A stretch of 64,000 bases of DNA from Asparagopsis taxiformis (Eukaryota > Rhodophyta > Florideophyceae > Bonnemaisoniales > Bonnemaisoniaceae). A program made the translations under genes and the position numbers. Numbering within the stretch: the stretch's first letter is position 1; each line of letters opens with the position of its first letter. Location: the NCBI GenBank assembly GCA_030407315.1, contig JALQPE010000216.1, forward strand, positions 62,001-126,000. Reading direction: 5' to 3'. The notes beneath the pieces are model-generated. The model did no database searches. It saw nothing but the letters and a program-made list of their open reading frames with translations, and was not told where the DNA came from. Positions 27,431-37,405 of this stretch are shown piece by piece.

Positions 27431-28921
27431 ATGTCCCGTCGTCCAATCAAACCTATCATGCAAACATACGCCTTTGTCTCCTCAACCTTTCTCCCTCGCA
27501 ATCGTCTGCAAACTCCATGCCGCATTCCACACCAGCTATACACCACGCGACCGCGCATCGGCAAGCCTGGCAGCGGTCGCGTCATCGCGATGGCCGCCGT
27601 CGATCTGCGTTTCATCCGAGACAATGCAGATTTAGTGCGTGAAAACGTCGCCCATCGCGCCGTCACTGCCGACGTAGACCTTGTCATCTCGCTGTACGAG
27701 CAATTTATCCAGCTCAGCACCGACGTGGACGCTCTTCGAAAGGCGCGCAACGATAACGCCGCCCTCATGAAGACAGCCGCCCGCATGCAGCCCGAAGAAC
27801 GTGCCGCCTGCATCGCCGAGGGGAAACAACTCAAGGCTAATCTGGCCGGTCTCGAGCAGCAACTGGCCGACCTTGAGCTGCGTCTGCAGCAGGAATCGGT
27901 CAAAATTCCAAACATGACCCATCCAGACGTTCCGCGTGGCGCCGAGGAAAATGCACGCATTGTATCCGAGGTTGGTGTCAAACGCGATTTCGACGCCGAA
28001 GGTTTCAAAATGCAACCGCATTTGGAGCTGGCTACCGCTTTGGATATGGTCGATTTTGAGAATGCTGCCCGTGTGGCTGGTAATAAATTTTACTACTTGC
28101 GTAATGCCGGCGCGCTGCTTGAACTTGCTCTCGTCAATTGGGCTATGACAATCTGTGCCCGCAATGGATTCACAGTGATGACCACACCGGATGTGGCAAG
28201 AGAAAGTGTGGTGGCGGGGTGTGGTTTCCAGCCTCGTGGTGAAGCTAGTCAGGTTTATCGAGTGGAAGAGTCGGATCTGTGTCTTGTTGGTACCGCTGAG
28301 ATTCCGCTGGGTGGCTATTATTCTGGACAGATTCTGGATAAGAGTCAGCTGCCGATCAAAATGGCCGCGTTTTCCCATTGTTTCAGACGTGAAGTTGGCG
28401 CCGCCGGCTCCATCACCCGTGGTTTATATCGGGTTCATCAGTTTTCTAAAGTGGAAATGTTTGTTATTTCGCATCCCGATGACTCTGAGAAGATCCATGA
28501 GGAGCTGCGGCTTTTGGAGGAAGAGATGTTCACTTCACTAGGTCTCCATTTCCAAGTGCTCGATATGCCCACCGAGGATCTTGGCAATCCTGCGTATCGC
28601 AAGTATGATATTGAGGCGTGGATGCCTGGGCGTGATGCATACGGCGAAATTAGCTCGGCGTCCAATTGTACCGATTATCAGGCCAGAAGGTTGAACATTC
28701 GATATCGCGAAGCACGCGGAGATAATCGATTTGTCCATACACTGAATGCAACTGCCTGTGCCATACCTAGAATGATTATCGCAATTCTTGAGACTCACCA
28801 ACAAAAGGATGGTTCCATTCGAATTCCTGATGTTCTGAGACCGTTCATGGGCGGCATGGAAGAGATCCGACCAATGACTTCACCAACTGGCGCAGATAAG
28901 GAGATTGCATCTGTTTCTTGA
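27431..28921 (+). CDS. Seryl-tRNA synthetase, organelle-targeted
   Basis: A 496-residue class II aminoacyl-tRNA synthetase that charges tRNA-Ser. The first 50-55 residues are basic and rich in Ser, Thr and Pro, without acidic residues, and precede the conserved start MAAVDLRFIRDNADLVREN. They probably form a plastid and/or mitochondrial transit peptide. Next is the long coiled-coil tRNA-binding arm (about 60-160). The catalytic core follows: VGTAEIPLGGYYSG, motif 2 around SHCFRREVGAAGSITRGLYR, HQFSKVEMF, the SNCTDYQARR block and motif 3 around ALNATACAIPRMIIAILE. Organisation is of the bacterial/organellar type rather than the eukaryotic cytosolic type. The ATG at 27431 is the first in frame; the internal Met before AAVDLRF could be used for another isoform. 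It converges on the ACS gene. Confidence 0.95.
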   Translation: MSRRPIKPIMQTYAFVSSTFLPRNRLQTPCRIPHQLYTTRPRIGKPGSGRVIAMAAVDLRFIRDNADLVRENVAHRAVTADVDLVISLYEQFIQLSTDVDALRKARNDNAALMKTAARMQPEERAACIAEGKQLKANLAGLEQQLADLELRLQQESVKIPNMTHPDVPRGAEENARIVSEVGVKRDFDAEGFKMQPHLELATALDMVDFENAARVAGNKFYYLRNAGALLELALVNWAMTICARNGFTVMTTPDVARESVVAGCGFQPRGEASQVYRVEESDLCLVGTAEIPLGGYYSGQILDKSQLPIKMAAFSHCFRREVGAAGSITRGLYRVHQFSKVEMFVISHPDDSEKIHEELRLLEEEMFTSLGLHFQVLDMPTEDLGNPAYRKYDIEAWMPGRDAYGEISSASNCTDYQARRLNIRYREARGDNRFVHTLNATACAIPRMIIAILETHQQKDGSIRIPDVLRPFMGGMEEIRPMTSPTGADKEIASVS

Positions 28922-29234
28922 TGCGCTTCAACTTCGAAACATGCATTTTGTATAGTACAGCTGAAATGGGATATGTTGCGCATCTTTTAGTAAAGATGAG
29001 GTCTCAGTAGTAACAATGGATTGACATAGCGGCTGTATCAAAAACATCCATCGGGTCTACACAGCTTTATCGCAATATCTACATTTGATCAGCGCCACTA
29101 CATGCCAAAGTGCTTCACGCTCTACATCTATCACTTCGTGAAATGCTGGCGTGCGATGGGCCTTACAAAAGTCAGCGGACTGTGGATGAAATCAACTGTG
29201 CGTAATACCAATACAAGGTTACCACCAACAAAAA
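28922..29234. other. Convergent 3' spacer
   Basis: 313 bp between the stops of the SerRS and acetyl-CoA synthetase genes. No gene or strong repeat seen; probably the two 3' untranslated regions. Confidence 0.4.
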
Positions 29235-31436
29235 CTACTTTCCATAAGAACCCAACAAAGCTGGAATAACTCCAGGATCTGTGAGGGTGCTTGTATCTCC
29301 AAGCTCATCCATGCTGGTCTGCTCGCCGTTAGCAGCAATCTTTCTCAAAATCCTGCGCATAATCTTACCCGATCTCGTCTTTGGCAACGCGGTAGCCCAA
29401 TGGATTGTATCTGGGGCAGCAAACGGACCAATCTCTGTACGAACACATAATCGAATGGCAGTTCGCAGCTCTTCAGACGGTTCGATGCCGCTCATGAGAG
29501 ACACGTACGCATAAAGGCCTTCACCCTTGACAGCATGCGGTACGCCGACAACGGCAGCTTCCGCTACAGCAGCGTGCGTTACAATCGCTGATTCCACCTC
29601 TGCCGTTCCGATGCGATGCCCGCTAACGTTCAAAATATCATCGACACGACCTGTGAGCCAATAGTGGCCGTCCTCATCGCGTCGCGCACCATCCCCGGTC
29701 ATGTAGTATCCCGGAAAACGAGAAAAGTATGTTTCTTCCATGCGAGCATGATCACCGTACACAGTGCGTAGCGTTGATGGCCACGGGTCCTTGATGACTA
29801 AGAAGCCCTCTGCAGGGCCGGTGAGCTCCTCGCCTTCCGCATTTAGAATGGCGGGCTTAATCCCGAAGAATGGCATCATTGCACAGCCGGGCTTTTGTTC
29901 AAGGCCTGGAATGGGAAGAGGGGTTAGACAATGGCCACCTGTTTCTGTCTGCCACCAGGTATCTACAATAGCACAGCGGCCCGCACCTATCACATCGTTG
30001 TACCATATCCATGCTTCTGGGCTGATGGGTTCGCCAACTGTGCCGAGGACGCGCAGGCTTGAGGTATCATGCTGCTTGACCCAATCATCGCTGGTTGGGT
30101 CTGGGTTGGTCGGTGTAGCTGGCGGTGGTGCAGAACCTTTGAGTGCGCGAATGACGGTGGGTGCGGTGTATAATTGATTGACCTTGTAGGTCTCTACAAT
30201 TTGCCAGAGTCTTGCTGGGTTAGGATAGTTTGGCACGCCCTCATAAAGAACTTGTGTCGCGCCATTCAACAACGGTCCATACGTGACATATGAATGGCCA
30301 GTGATCCAGCCGCAGTCGGATGTGGAGAAGAACACGTCACCTTCGTGATAATCAAACGTATACTTGAACGTTGTTGCAGCGTACAGCATGTATCCGGCCG
30401 TCGAGTGCACAACTCCCTTAGGCTTACCTGTACTACCACTTGTGTACAGAACGAACAAGGGATCCTCACTGCGCATCCAAACGACGGGGCATTTGGGAGC
30501 GGCAGCGGCTAATACGTCGTCCCACGCCAGATCTCTACCTTGACGCATATTGGCGTCGACGGAAACGGCAGCAGCGGCGGGCATTTTAGTAACGATTTGG
30601 TGGGTGACGGAATGGCCGGCCTCCTTTACAATATCGCATGCGGCATCTGAAATCGCTTTTAGCTGCACCGACTTTTTCCCGCGTCCCACCGACTCTGTCA
30701 CAACAACCACACGCGCCTTGGAGTCCAAAATACGTCCAGCCAGAGCCTCTGCGCTAAATCCGCCAAAGACGACGGAATGCACGGCACCAATTCTGGCACA
30801 AGCCAACATGGCGACGGGGAGTTCTGGAATCATCGGCATGTACAAGACGACTACATCACCCTTGCTGACACCGAGACTCAAAAGGACATTGGCAAAGCGC
30901 TGCACATCGTCCAGTAACTGCGCGTACGTAACGGTTCTCCTCCTCCCGCTCTCATTCCCCTCGCAATAAAACGCAACCTTTTCAGCGAACCCGGCCTGCA
31001 CCCAGCGGTCCACAGCGTTATGGCACACGTTTGTGGATCTCTGCGCGAGAAACTGGACGGAGACGGATGCGATCTTGGGATTGAAATTGGAGGAGAGCAC
31101 CTTGACGTCGGCTTCATCTCCATGCCAGACAAAATCGTCGGCGATGCGCGTCCAGAACGCAGCGGGATCGGTCACGGATTGCTCGTAGAGCTTTTGGTAG
31201 GAGGCCATGTCCGGGAGCCAGGGCACATGTTGGGCAACGGGCACGGTGACGGAGGGTCGCGTTGTGCGAGGCATGACGGGTCGGCGCGGATGAATGGCGT
31301 TTGCGGTAAATTGGCTCGGCACAAATAGGGGGAGCGCGGTGAGGAAGGCGGGTGATGTAAGAGGCTTTTGCTCGCGGCAACGTGCGGAGGTCATCACGGG
31401 GTTTGCAATCTGGCTGAATAGGTCACAAGGGAGCAT
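29235..31436 (-). CDS. Acetyl-CoA synthetase (AMP-forming)
   Basis: A 733-residue acyl-adenylate-forming enzyme that converts acetate, ATP and CoA to acetyl-CoA, feeding fatty-acid synthesis. The frame is open to 31460 but that codon is TTG; the first ATG is 31436 and another in-frame ATG is 31394. About 60 residues precede the conserved SYQKLYEQSVTDPAAFW region. They are poor in acidic residues and rich in Ser, Thr and Arg, consistent with a plastid transit peptide. Core motifs: the phosphate-binding loop YTSGSTGKPKGVVH (about 331-344), STSDCGWITGHSYVTYGPLL with the Trp typical of acetate-specific enzymes, WWQTETGGHCLTPLP, YMTGDGARRDEDGHYWLTGR and the C-terminal PKTRSGKIMRRILRKIA. The last motif carries the catalytic Lys that is acetylated in relatives. 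The family length is about 650, so the extra length is N-terminal. Confidence 0.95.
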   Translation of the reverse strand: MLPCDLFSQIANPVMTSARCREQKPLTSPAFLTALPLFVPSQFTANAIHPRRPVMPRTTRPSVTVPVAQHVPWLPDMASYQKLYEQSVTDPAAFWTRIADDFVWHGDEADVKVLSSNFNPKIASVSVQFLAQRSTNVCHNAVDRWVQAGFAEKVAFYCEGNESGRRRTVTYAQLLDDVQRFANVLLSLGVSKGDVVVLYMPMIPELPVAMLACARIGAVHSVVFGGFSAEALAGRILDSKARVVVVTESVGRGKKSVQLKAISDAACDIVKEAGHSVTHQIVTKMPAAAAVSVDANMRQGRDLAWDDVLAAAAPKCPVVWMRSEDPLFVLYTSGSTGKPKGVVHSTAGYMLYAATTFKYTFDYHEGDVFFSTSDCGWITGHSYVTYGPLLNGATQVLYEGVPNYPNPARLWQIVETYKVNQLYTAPTVIRALKGSAPPPATPTNPDPTSDDWVKQHDTSSLRVLGTVGEPISPEAWIWYNDVIGAGRCAIVDTWWQTETGGHCLTPLPIPGLEQKPGCAMMPFFGIKPAILNAEGEELTGPAEGFLVIKDPWPSTLRTVYGDHARMEETYFSRFPGYYMTGDGARRDEDGHYWLTGRVDDILNVSGHRIGTAEVESAIVTHAAVAEAAVVGVPHAVKGEGLYAYVSLMSGIEPSEELRTAIRLCVRTEIGPFAAPDTIHWATALPKTRSGKIMRRILRKIAANGEQTSMDELGDTSTLTDPGVIPALLGSYGK

Positions 31437-33985
31437 TATTTGTCGTGTAACGGCCCACAACCAGCAGCGACGCGCTTATCGACAGTCGGTTTTACATACT
31501 TGCTTTCGCCCTGCGAGTACTGTATCCCGCTTTTTGAGGTTTAAATTTCTTATGATCGACCGGAGGTAAGCGCCGTTGTTGCTCTTGGCCAATTACAGAG
31601 CGATTTGTCTCCACCTCCTCATTTTTTTATTCATTTTCTATATCCCAGCAGATACGGACAGATATTTCTGAGACGGACCACACCATGGCCCATCGGTCCG
31701 TAGGCCGCACCCGCTCCTCTCTTGGTAGTGTTCTCGACCACGCCGGCTGGGTTGTGAGAGATCAGCTGCATATAAAGGCAGTCCGTTACTCCCGAGGAGA
31801 CGAAGAATAGCATATAACAGAATGATAAGCTACCATTTTTTGCATGGTTGCTCAACTGCTGAAAGAACAGACAGCATGGCGACCTAATTTACATAGTGGT
31901 GTGCACATTGGGAAACGTCAGTGCCATGGCAAACAATGCAGCTTTTTACCCAAGTCTTCAGTTGTACGCTGCAACACAAACATTCTTTCCGTGTAGGCGC
32001 ACCAGCGTGCATTGCGTCGCCTGCAAACGATGACCTGCCTTGTTGTTTTATGTAATTCGTAGAAACGGACGATGAAGAAAAGAGTCATATTATTTGGTTC
32101 TTCCGGCCGAAAACATTGTTGGCAGTGTTTCCACCTATATCAGTACAATTCAACTCCAGACGATCATAAATGGACACAGGCAACAACGTCTTTCCATCTC
32201 TGGAATTTTACTATCGATACGGCGACTATCTATCTACAAGCAGAAATAACGGTTGTACTCCCCATACAAAAGATGAAAATCTTTTTCTATTCCCAGTAAT
32301 GTAATGTACAGTACCCTCGAGGGTAGTCCAGACATGAATAATATGTTTTGCTTATAGCACCACTAATGAGCAGCAATAATTCTCCACCACTGTTGACAAT
32401 GTGCAACTGGTGTGCACTTTTTTCTCCTCCTTAGGCCGTCAACTCTTGTAGGGTACTTCACTATTATCCACCATCACATTCATTCATAGATGACAAATTG
32501 TTTCGCACGTGTACGACACCAAGGTGCCACGGGCGTGTCACCGCGGAGGAGGCTCCATTCCGTGTACTTGTTGATCCGACTACCCGCGTCTTTTCGTCCC
32601 TCGTAGTTGAATGCGAAAGGCTAACATTGTTGTGTCCAGACCTTCGCATCCCACAAGCGACCACGTGACGTAGTAAGCGCCACAGGCCGAATTGGTATTG
32701 GCCAACTGAAATACTTTCATCATCATCAGCTACTGCTGCTCACCATAGATGCAGGTGGAATAGTGAGCGAGTTATTTGAACTGGTGCTTCTATCGGGCCG
32801 CACCACGTTTCAGACATGTCCCATCCGCTGGCCCCTTCAGATTGTACTGTTATTTTGATCGTTCAAAGGCCAGAGGCCCAACGGTTTCCGGCAGACATAA
32901 CAGGTCATCTTGTTGATGCAAACTCTATATGTTAGAAAGAGTAGCTTTCGCTGCCTTTCACCGAGGACCAAGACAGCAATGTGCAATCCGGCAAGGCGCA
33001 GTGATGACGATAGTGGGCATTGCTGTCCATGTTGTCGTGATACGTTTGAAATACCAAAATCGGAGCCGTTACCGAGCTGCCAGTACCATTGTGAAGAGTT
33101 GATAGCTGCAAGCGCGTGCCAGCACCATGTGTTGTTGTTCGAGCCATACACGAACTTGAAATTCTGCCCTGGGTGGAGTCTGAACTCAAGTGTGTTGTAC
33201 GCCAACACTGCCGAATAGCCAGTCCAGTGAAGACTGTCGCTAAAATTCAAGTCAGTAAATCCCGCTACGGTTGTTCCATTCATTATGCAGAGTTCGTAAT
33301 TCATACAATCTCTTCAACGATCTCATATGACAAATAATGCCCTTGCGTTATTATTGGACCGCGGCACAAGTCGACACAAAAAAGTACAGACCATTCCATG
33401 ACATCAGCAAGTGGGTGATGGAACGCGGGAAGCAACTCAACTTGTTCTCGTGTCACCAATGGTTGACAGTTTGGTTACGCCGCACTATTTTCCACGCGAA
33501 GCCGATGTGGTAGATGGAAAATTTTTTGGCAGTTTGTCCCCTGTTTCGTTGCCGAATTATGCTGCCGTCCTCTCAGCAAAGAGCACCTCCCCCTCTACCA
33601 TGATGTCTGTTTCTAAACGTTCCATGGGTCCCGCAGACTTCGTAAGGTTCCTCGGTGTTTTGCATTGAAATCATGGAGAGCTCATCTCCTTCTACCTGCA
33701 CGACTATATCGTTCAACGTGGCGGATGAGTTATCCGTGGACATCATGCACGTGATGCTTTGATGTCCGGTCCTCTATCATGTTTGCTTCCTGATCACATC
33801 GTCTGTTTTTTTTCGTATGCAAACAACGAGATATTCTTACACTCTCTGTCGTTTTTTTCTTGTGTCGCGCTTTCGGGGAATAGCTGCCACCCTAGTGGGT
33901 CAATTTGTGTGTGCATATAGTTAGAATAACCTCCGTCCAGATTGCCTAGAAGTTTTACAATATCTCTACAGTTGTTTAGCGTACA
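31437..33985. other. Gene-poor region of 2.5 kb
   Basis: No confident gene. Coding density falls sharply compared with either side. The only frame with some protein character is 32837-33304 minus (listed separately). Runs of T at about 33805-33865 and AT-rich stretches around 31620-32350 are present. I saw no terminal inverted or long direct repeats by eye. A remnant of a decayed gene or a regulatory region for flanking genes are both possible. Confidence 0.4.
32837..33304 (-). CDS. Doubtful hypothetical ORF, 155 residues
   Basis: A minus-strand frame starting at ATG. Its first 95 residues are rich in aromatic and Asn residues (LEFRLHPGQNFKFVYGSNNN, SSQWYWQLGNGSDFGISNVS), somewhat like a beta-rich sugar-binding fragment. 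The last part looks non-coding. It is possibly a fragment of a decayed gene. The opposite strand also has a 102-codon frame. No family recognised. Confidence 0.2.
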   Translation of the reverse strand: MNYELCIMNGTTVAGFTDLNFSDSLHWTGYSAVLAYNTLEFRLHPGQNFKFVYGSNNNTWCWHALAAINSSQWYWQLGNGSDFGISNVSRQHGQQCPLSSSLRLAGLHIAVLVLGERQRKLLFLTYRVCINKMTCYVCRKPLGLWPLNDQNNSTI

Positions 33986-35023
33986 TTATTGAGTTGTTTG
34001 GAAGGAGGTGGATTGAAGCATTTGCAGATATCCTTGTAGTTGAAAGGGTTGGGCTCCATTGACGAACCCGGGTGTAGATGCCCTTGTGCCGTTGGTAGGT
34101 AGAGCAATGCCTTGGGTGACCACGTCCTTCTTCAGCCGTGCGTTTTCATGACGGAGTTCCAGGGCTCTATCGTATAGTGATGTTAGTTTTCGCTTCTCCT
34201 GAGAAATTTGTTTATCGAGATTCTCGATAATTCGTTTTCTGTTGTAATAACACCTGCTGGAGCTTTCTCGGTTTTTCCTTCTCCGTTCGGCAGCTTTCTC
34301 AATTGCAGACATAACCTTTCTGGGTTGTGGTTTTCGCTTCTCCTGTGTTTCATCACTGGCAGAAGACCTTGTACTTGTTGCAGAGCTTCCCATATCAGAC
34401 GTAGGTGCAGGCTGGCCTGCCGGAAAAGTATTCGCGTTATTCTCCGTAGTGGGTTGGCCAAGACACTCTTCCATAGGCATTGGTTCTGTGACAAGATGAG
34501 TTTGAACCAACTCGGGTGCCCGTTGAGTTTTGTCATTTTTCACGGCATAGTCCTGACTCAAGTTGAGAAAAAAAGGTTGCAGTGAGGTTCCCTGGAAGGC
34601 AGAGTTTTCTTGCGGATCAAAATCCAAGGATACAGACTCTGCACTGAAGCCGAGTTGTTGAAATAATTTAGCATCTTGTCGGCCTGACTCTGCGTCTGAA
34701 CGCAAAGAAGTTAGCGGGGCAGATGTCACATTGGTGGGGGAGGCAGCCCTTAATCCGGCGGTAAACTGATCAAGAAGCGCATTGGTGCTGTTTTGCGGTA
34801 AGAGAGGTTGGGGCTCAACCTCGACGGCTTGCGATGGTTGGATGGCACGATGTACTGAAGGAGAGAAAATGCTCGGGCAGGCTACGGGGGAAACACCGAG
34901 CGGGGCGTCATTGTAAGAGAGAAGATTGGAAAAGTCGAGAGGGCGAAGAGTTCCGAAGGATGAATTGGGGTCTAGAGAGGACAAGAAGGCATCATCAGGA
35001 AATGGTTGAATTACGCCAGTCAT
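33986..35023 (-). CDS. Solitary bZIP transcription factor (J)
   Basis: A 345-residue protein. The frame is open to 35167, but that codon is GTG and lies upstream of a TATA box (35112-35118), so the ATG at 35023 is used. The N-terminal 230 residues are Ser, Pro and Gln-rich with short acidic-hydrophobic patches (PFPDDAFLSSLDPNSSFGTL) that resemble activation segments. The cluster's N-terminal domain is absent. The bZIP has basic region RRRKNRESSSRCYYNRKR with leucines at +18, +32, +39 and +46, Glu at +25 and Asn at +43. Position +8 from the basic Asn is Tyr (codon 34249-34247) rather than Arg. About 48 residues follow the zipper. Predicted to be a nuclear DNA-binding dimer; related to cluster members only through the bZIP. 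Confidence 0.88.
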   Translation of the reverse strand: MTGVIQPFPDDAFLSSLDPNSSFGTLRPLDFSNLLSYNDAPLGVSPVACPSIFSPSVHRAIQPSQAVEVEPQPLLPQNSTNALLDQFTAGLRAASPTNVTSAPLTSLRSDAESGRQDAKLFQQLGFSAESVSLDFDPQENSAFQGTSLQPFFLNLSQDYAVKNDKTQRAPELVQTHLVTEPMPMEECLGQPTTENNANTFPAGQPAPTSDMGSSATSTRSSASDETQEKRKPQPRKVMSAIEKAAERRRKNRESSSRCYYNRKRIIENLDKQISQEKRKLTSLYDRALELRHENARLKKDVVTQGIALPTNGTRASTPGFVNGAQPFQLQGYLQMLQSTSFQTTQ

Positions 35024-35111
35024 CGAGTTGAATTTGCAAAGTTGCCAGAGAGCAGAAGACAAATGTTGGTTCAAGGTTATGCGAACAGGAGGGATACGGT
35101 AGAGGACACAC

Positions 35112-35118
35112 TTATAAA
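35112..35118 (-). promoter_or_regulatory. TATA box of bZIP gene J
   Basis: TTTATAA on the minus strand, about 90 bp upstream of the ATG at 35023. Transcription starting some 30 bp downstream gives a leader of about 60 nt and excludes the upstream non-ATG part of the frame. Confidence 0.6.
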
Positions 35119-35167
35119 GATGCAGTGTGTGTAGGTAGTGCAGCAAAGCCAGGACGCAGTGAGACAC

Positions 35168-37405
35168 GGATGGAGACAGTCTGTTTCATGAGACAGTTGA
35201 TCTTGAGATTGGTAAACAAGTGAAAATGTGCCGTTAGATGAAGATTACTCTTTATGATCCCCCTGCTGTATGGCACGCGTCCACGCTCTGAGTGGACAAA
35301 CTGAGGGTCGTCGTGGCGGGATATGCTGGGCGGGCTTGCTAATCAGCCAGTGGGAAGAGGGAATATATTATTGAAGGGGCCATAACATGTTGCACGCTGC
35401 GGGCATGTTGACGAAATGGACGCATTTGTTGCGTTGTCCTCGGCTGCTGTGCTGCGCTGTCGCAGGTACCAATTTGAAGAAGGAGCATCTAGGGAGCCGC
35501 AGCGGCGAATTGCCGTAGGCTACCAAACATACTATGGGTCCCAGGTGTGTTCTGGACCAATTGGTCAAATGGGAGATCTGTAGGTGGTGAGCAAAGCATT
35601 GCCGACGCGGGCAGTTTGCAAAGATTCATAAACGAGAAAGTCGCGCTCGCATTGGTACGTGTCCCATGAAGAATTTACAGAGGACAAACTGCCAGGCGCA
35701 CAAGTGGAGCATTTGCTATGCGAGACTCGAGTACATATATTGGCGCCTCATTCAGGAGTTTTGTGCAACAATTTATCGAGCGAGGGTATTTTATGGTGTT
35801 GTTGCCACTGGTTGGAACTGACGAGAGGTGAACACAAAACGTCCGAGTCGGTTCCTCTCATTTGTCCTCTAAAAATAACAAACCGCCAGGTTTGTTGTTG
35901 TTAGGACGGCGCAATCCGACAATCGCGAGAGGCGTGCTGGCAAAATTGCCGCTTCACAGCCAATCACTGCGTTTCTGTACGTACATGAAGAAACTGGGGC
36001 ATTCAGGCGGCTTGAAACTGTAATGTTGGTGCGGAGAAATCTCTTCCACACTTTCCGACTCCTTATTTCATGTTTCTGCGAGTTGCACCCGGCTAATAGC
36101 TGCTGGTTTCTCCAGCACAGACCGTGGCGATGCTACTGGCTCGTCTGCAACTAACGTCATGGCAAAATGCTATTTGAGGGTTCGCCTCGCAAATTCAACT
36201 CGCAAGGTTGTATTGAGCAGTCTAGATCCCCCTTCCTTATTCAACAACTGTCATTGCCACCTGTACAGCTCCCAGATGACGACGGCAGCAACTATATATA
36301 ATCCTGCTGTACCAAATGCTCTGGGAAGCAACACATAATAAGCTGTAACCGCATTCATTCCTTGGCTACCTGCCTGGCTGCAAGCACGTTACCGAACCCT
36401 GCATCCACTGAGCTCGACGACTCGCGCGTTCTAAATTACCAGCAGTTTGTTCTTTCTATTTTATTTTAGCCGATTTTCCTGTATTCGCGCTACAAAGTAT
36501 CTTCACGAAACTTAATTTTCTACCCTCCACATACCATTCTCCGACGAGATTACTGCACTTCTCGCACGACTTTTTCTGCAACCGGAGAAGTGTACCACCA
36601 CTTCCACCGCGCGGTGGAAAAGCCAAACTGCCAGAATCACAACTTCCTCTACTCTATAATGTTGATACCATAGTCCACACTGCAACATGCTGCACCACAT
36701 TTGAACAAACTACCAGTAAGATCTCCCGAGCCACACAGTCGCATACGATATAAGCAAGCTGTTAGTAGAGCCACTGACGTTTCTTAGTTTTGCAAGTTTT
36801 CAAGTCAAACAGCCGACTTGTATTGCGTTTACCCTCACAATGAATTGTACTGCTGGAATGCTTGTTTCGAGCTCACCATAACTGGTGGTGTCCCTCTCTG
36901 ATAAACTTGCCCATCATAGACGCACAATATTGTTTGTTGCAAGAGACTGAGTGGGTGGAAGTCGCAAGGAATCATTCGCAGATGATTTATCAAGCCTGGT
37001 TTCAAAGTCGGGAAACAGCAGTTTGGAAAACATTGTTATAAACGTAATGATGCAGCTCTTCCTCTTCAGCTGGCAAGCACTATTCCACATCTTGCGACTG
37101 GAGGTGGGTTCATGGAGTTGTCCACATGTGCATGATGTTGACAAGCTACAAGAGCGCAGTGAACAAGTGTATACATATGTGTTGACGACTAGTACAGTAT
37201 CGTTGATTCATGTGCGGCAAAAAATGGACCTCACCAATAATATTACGCTCTCAAATACGCCTCGTAGGATGTTAACATCATATACAATCAGCCGCTCTTA
37301 CTGCAACTCAATGACGCCCGGACGTAATACAAACAGCGACATGCCGATAACATCGCATCTCCATTGCTTGTACCAACTCTCCGTCTCGTCTCGCCCGCGC
37401 CAGTG
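35168..37405. other. Gene-poor region of 2.2 kb
   Basis: No confident gene. A plus frame at 36951-37406 begins at GTG and overlaps the next gene's start region, so it is more likely leader or spacer. The region has moderate AT content and many short frames. No tRNA or repeat array seen. Confidence 0.4.

Noticed and set aside
27632..28378. 248-codon minus-strand frame
   Set aside because: It lies antisense within the seryl-tRNA synthetase core and is a shadow frame.
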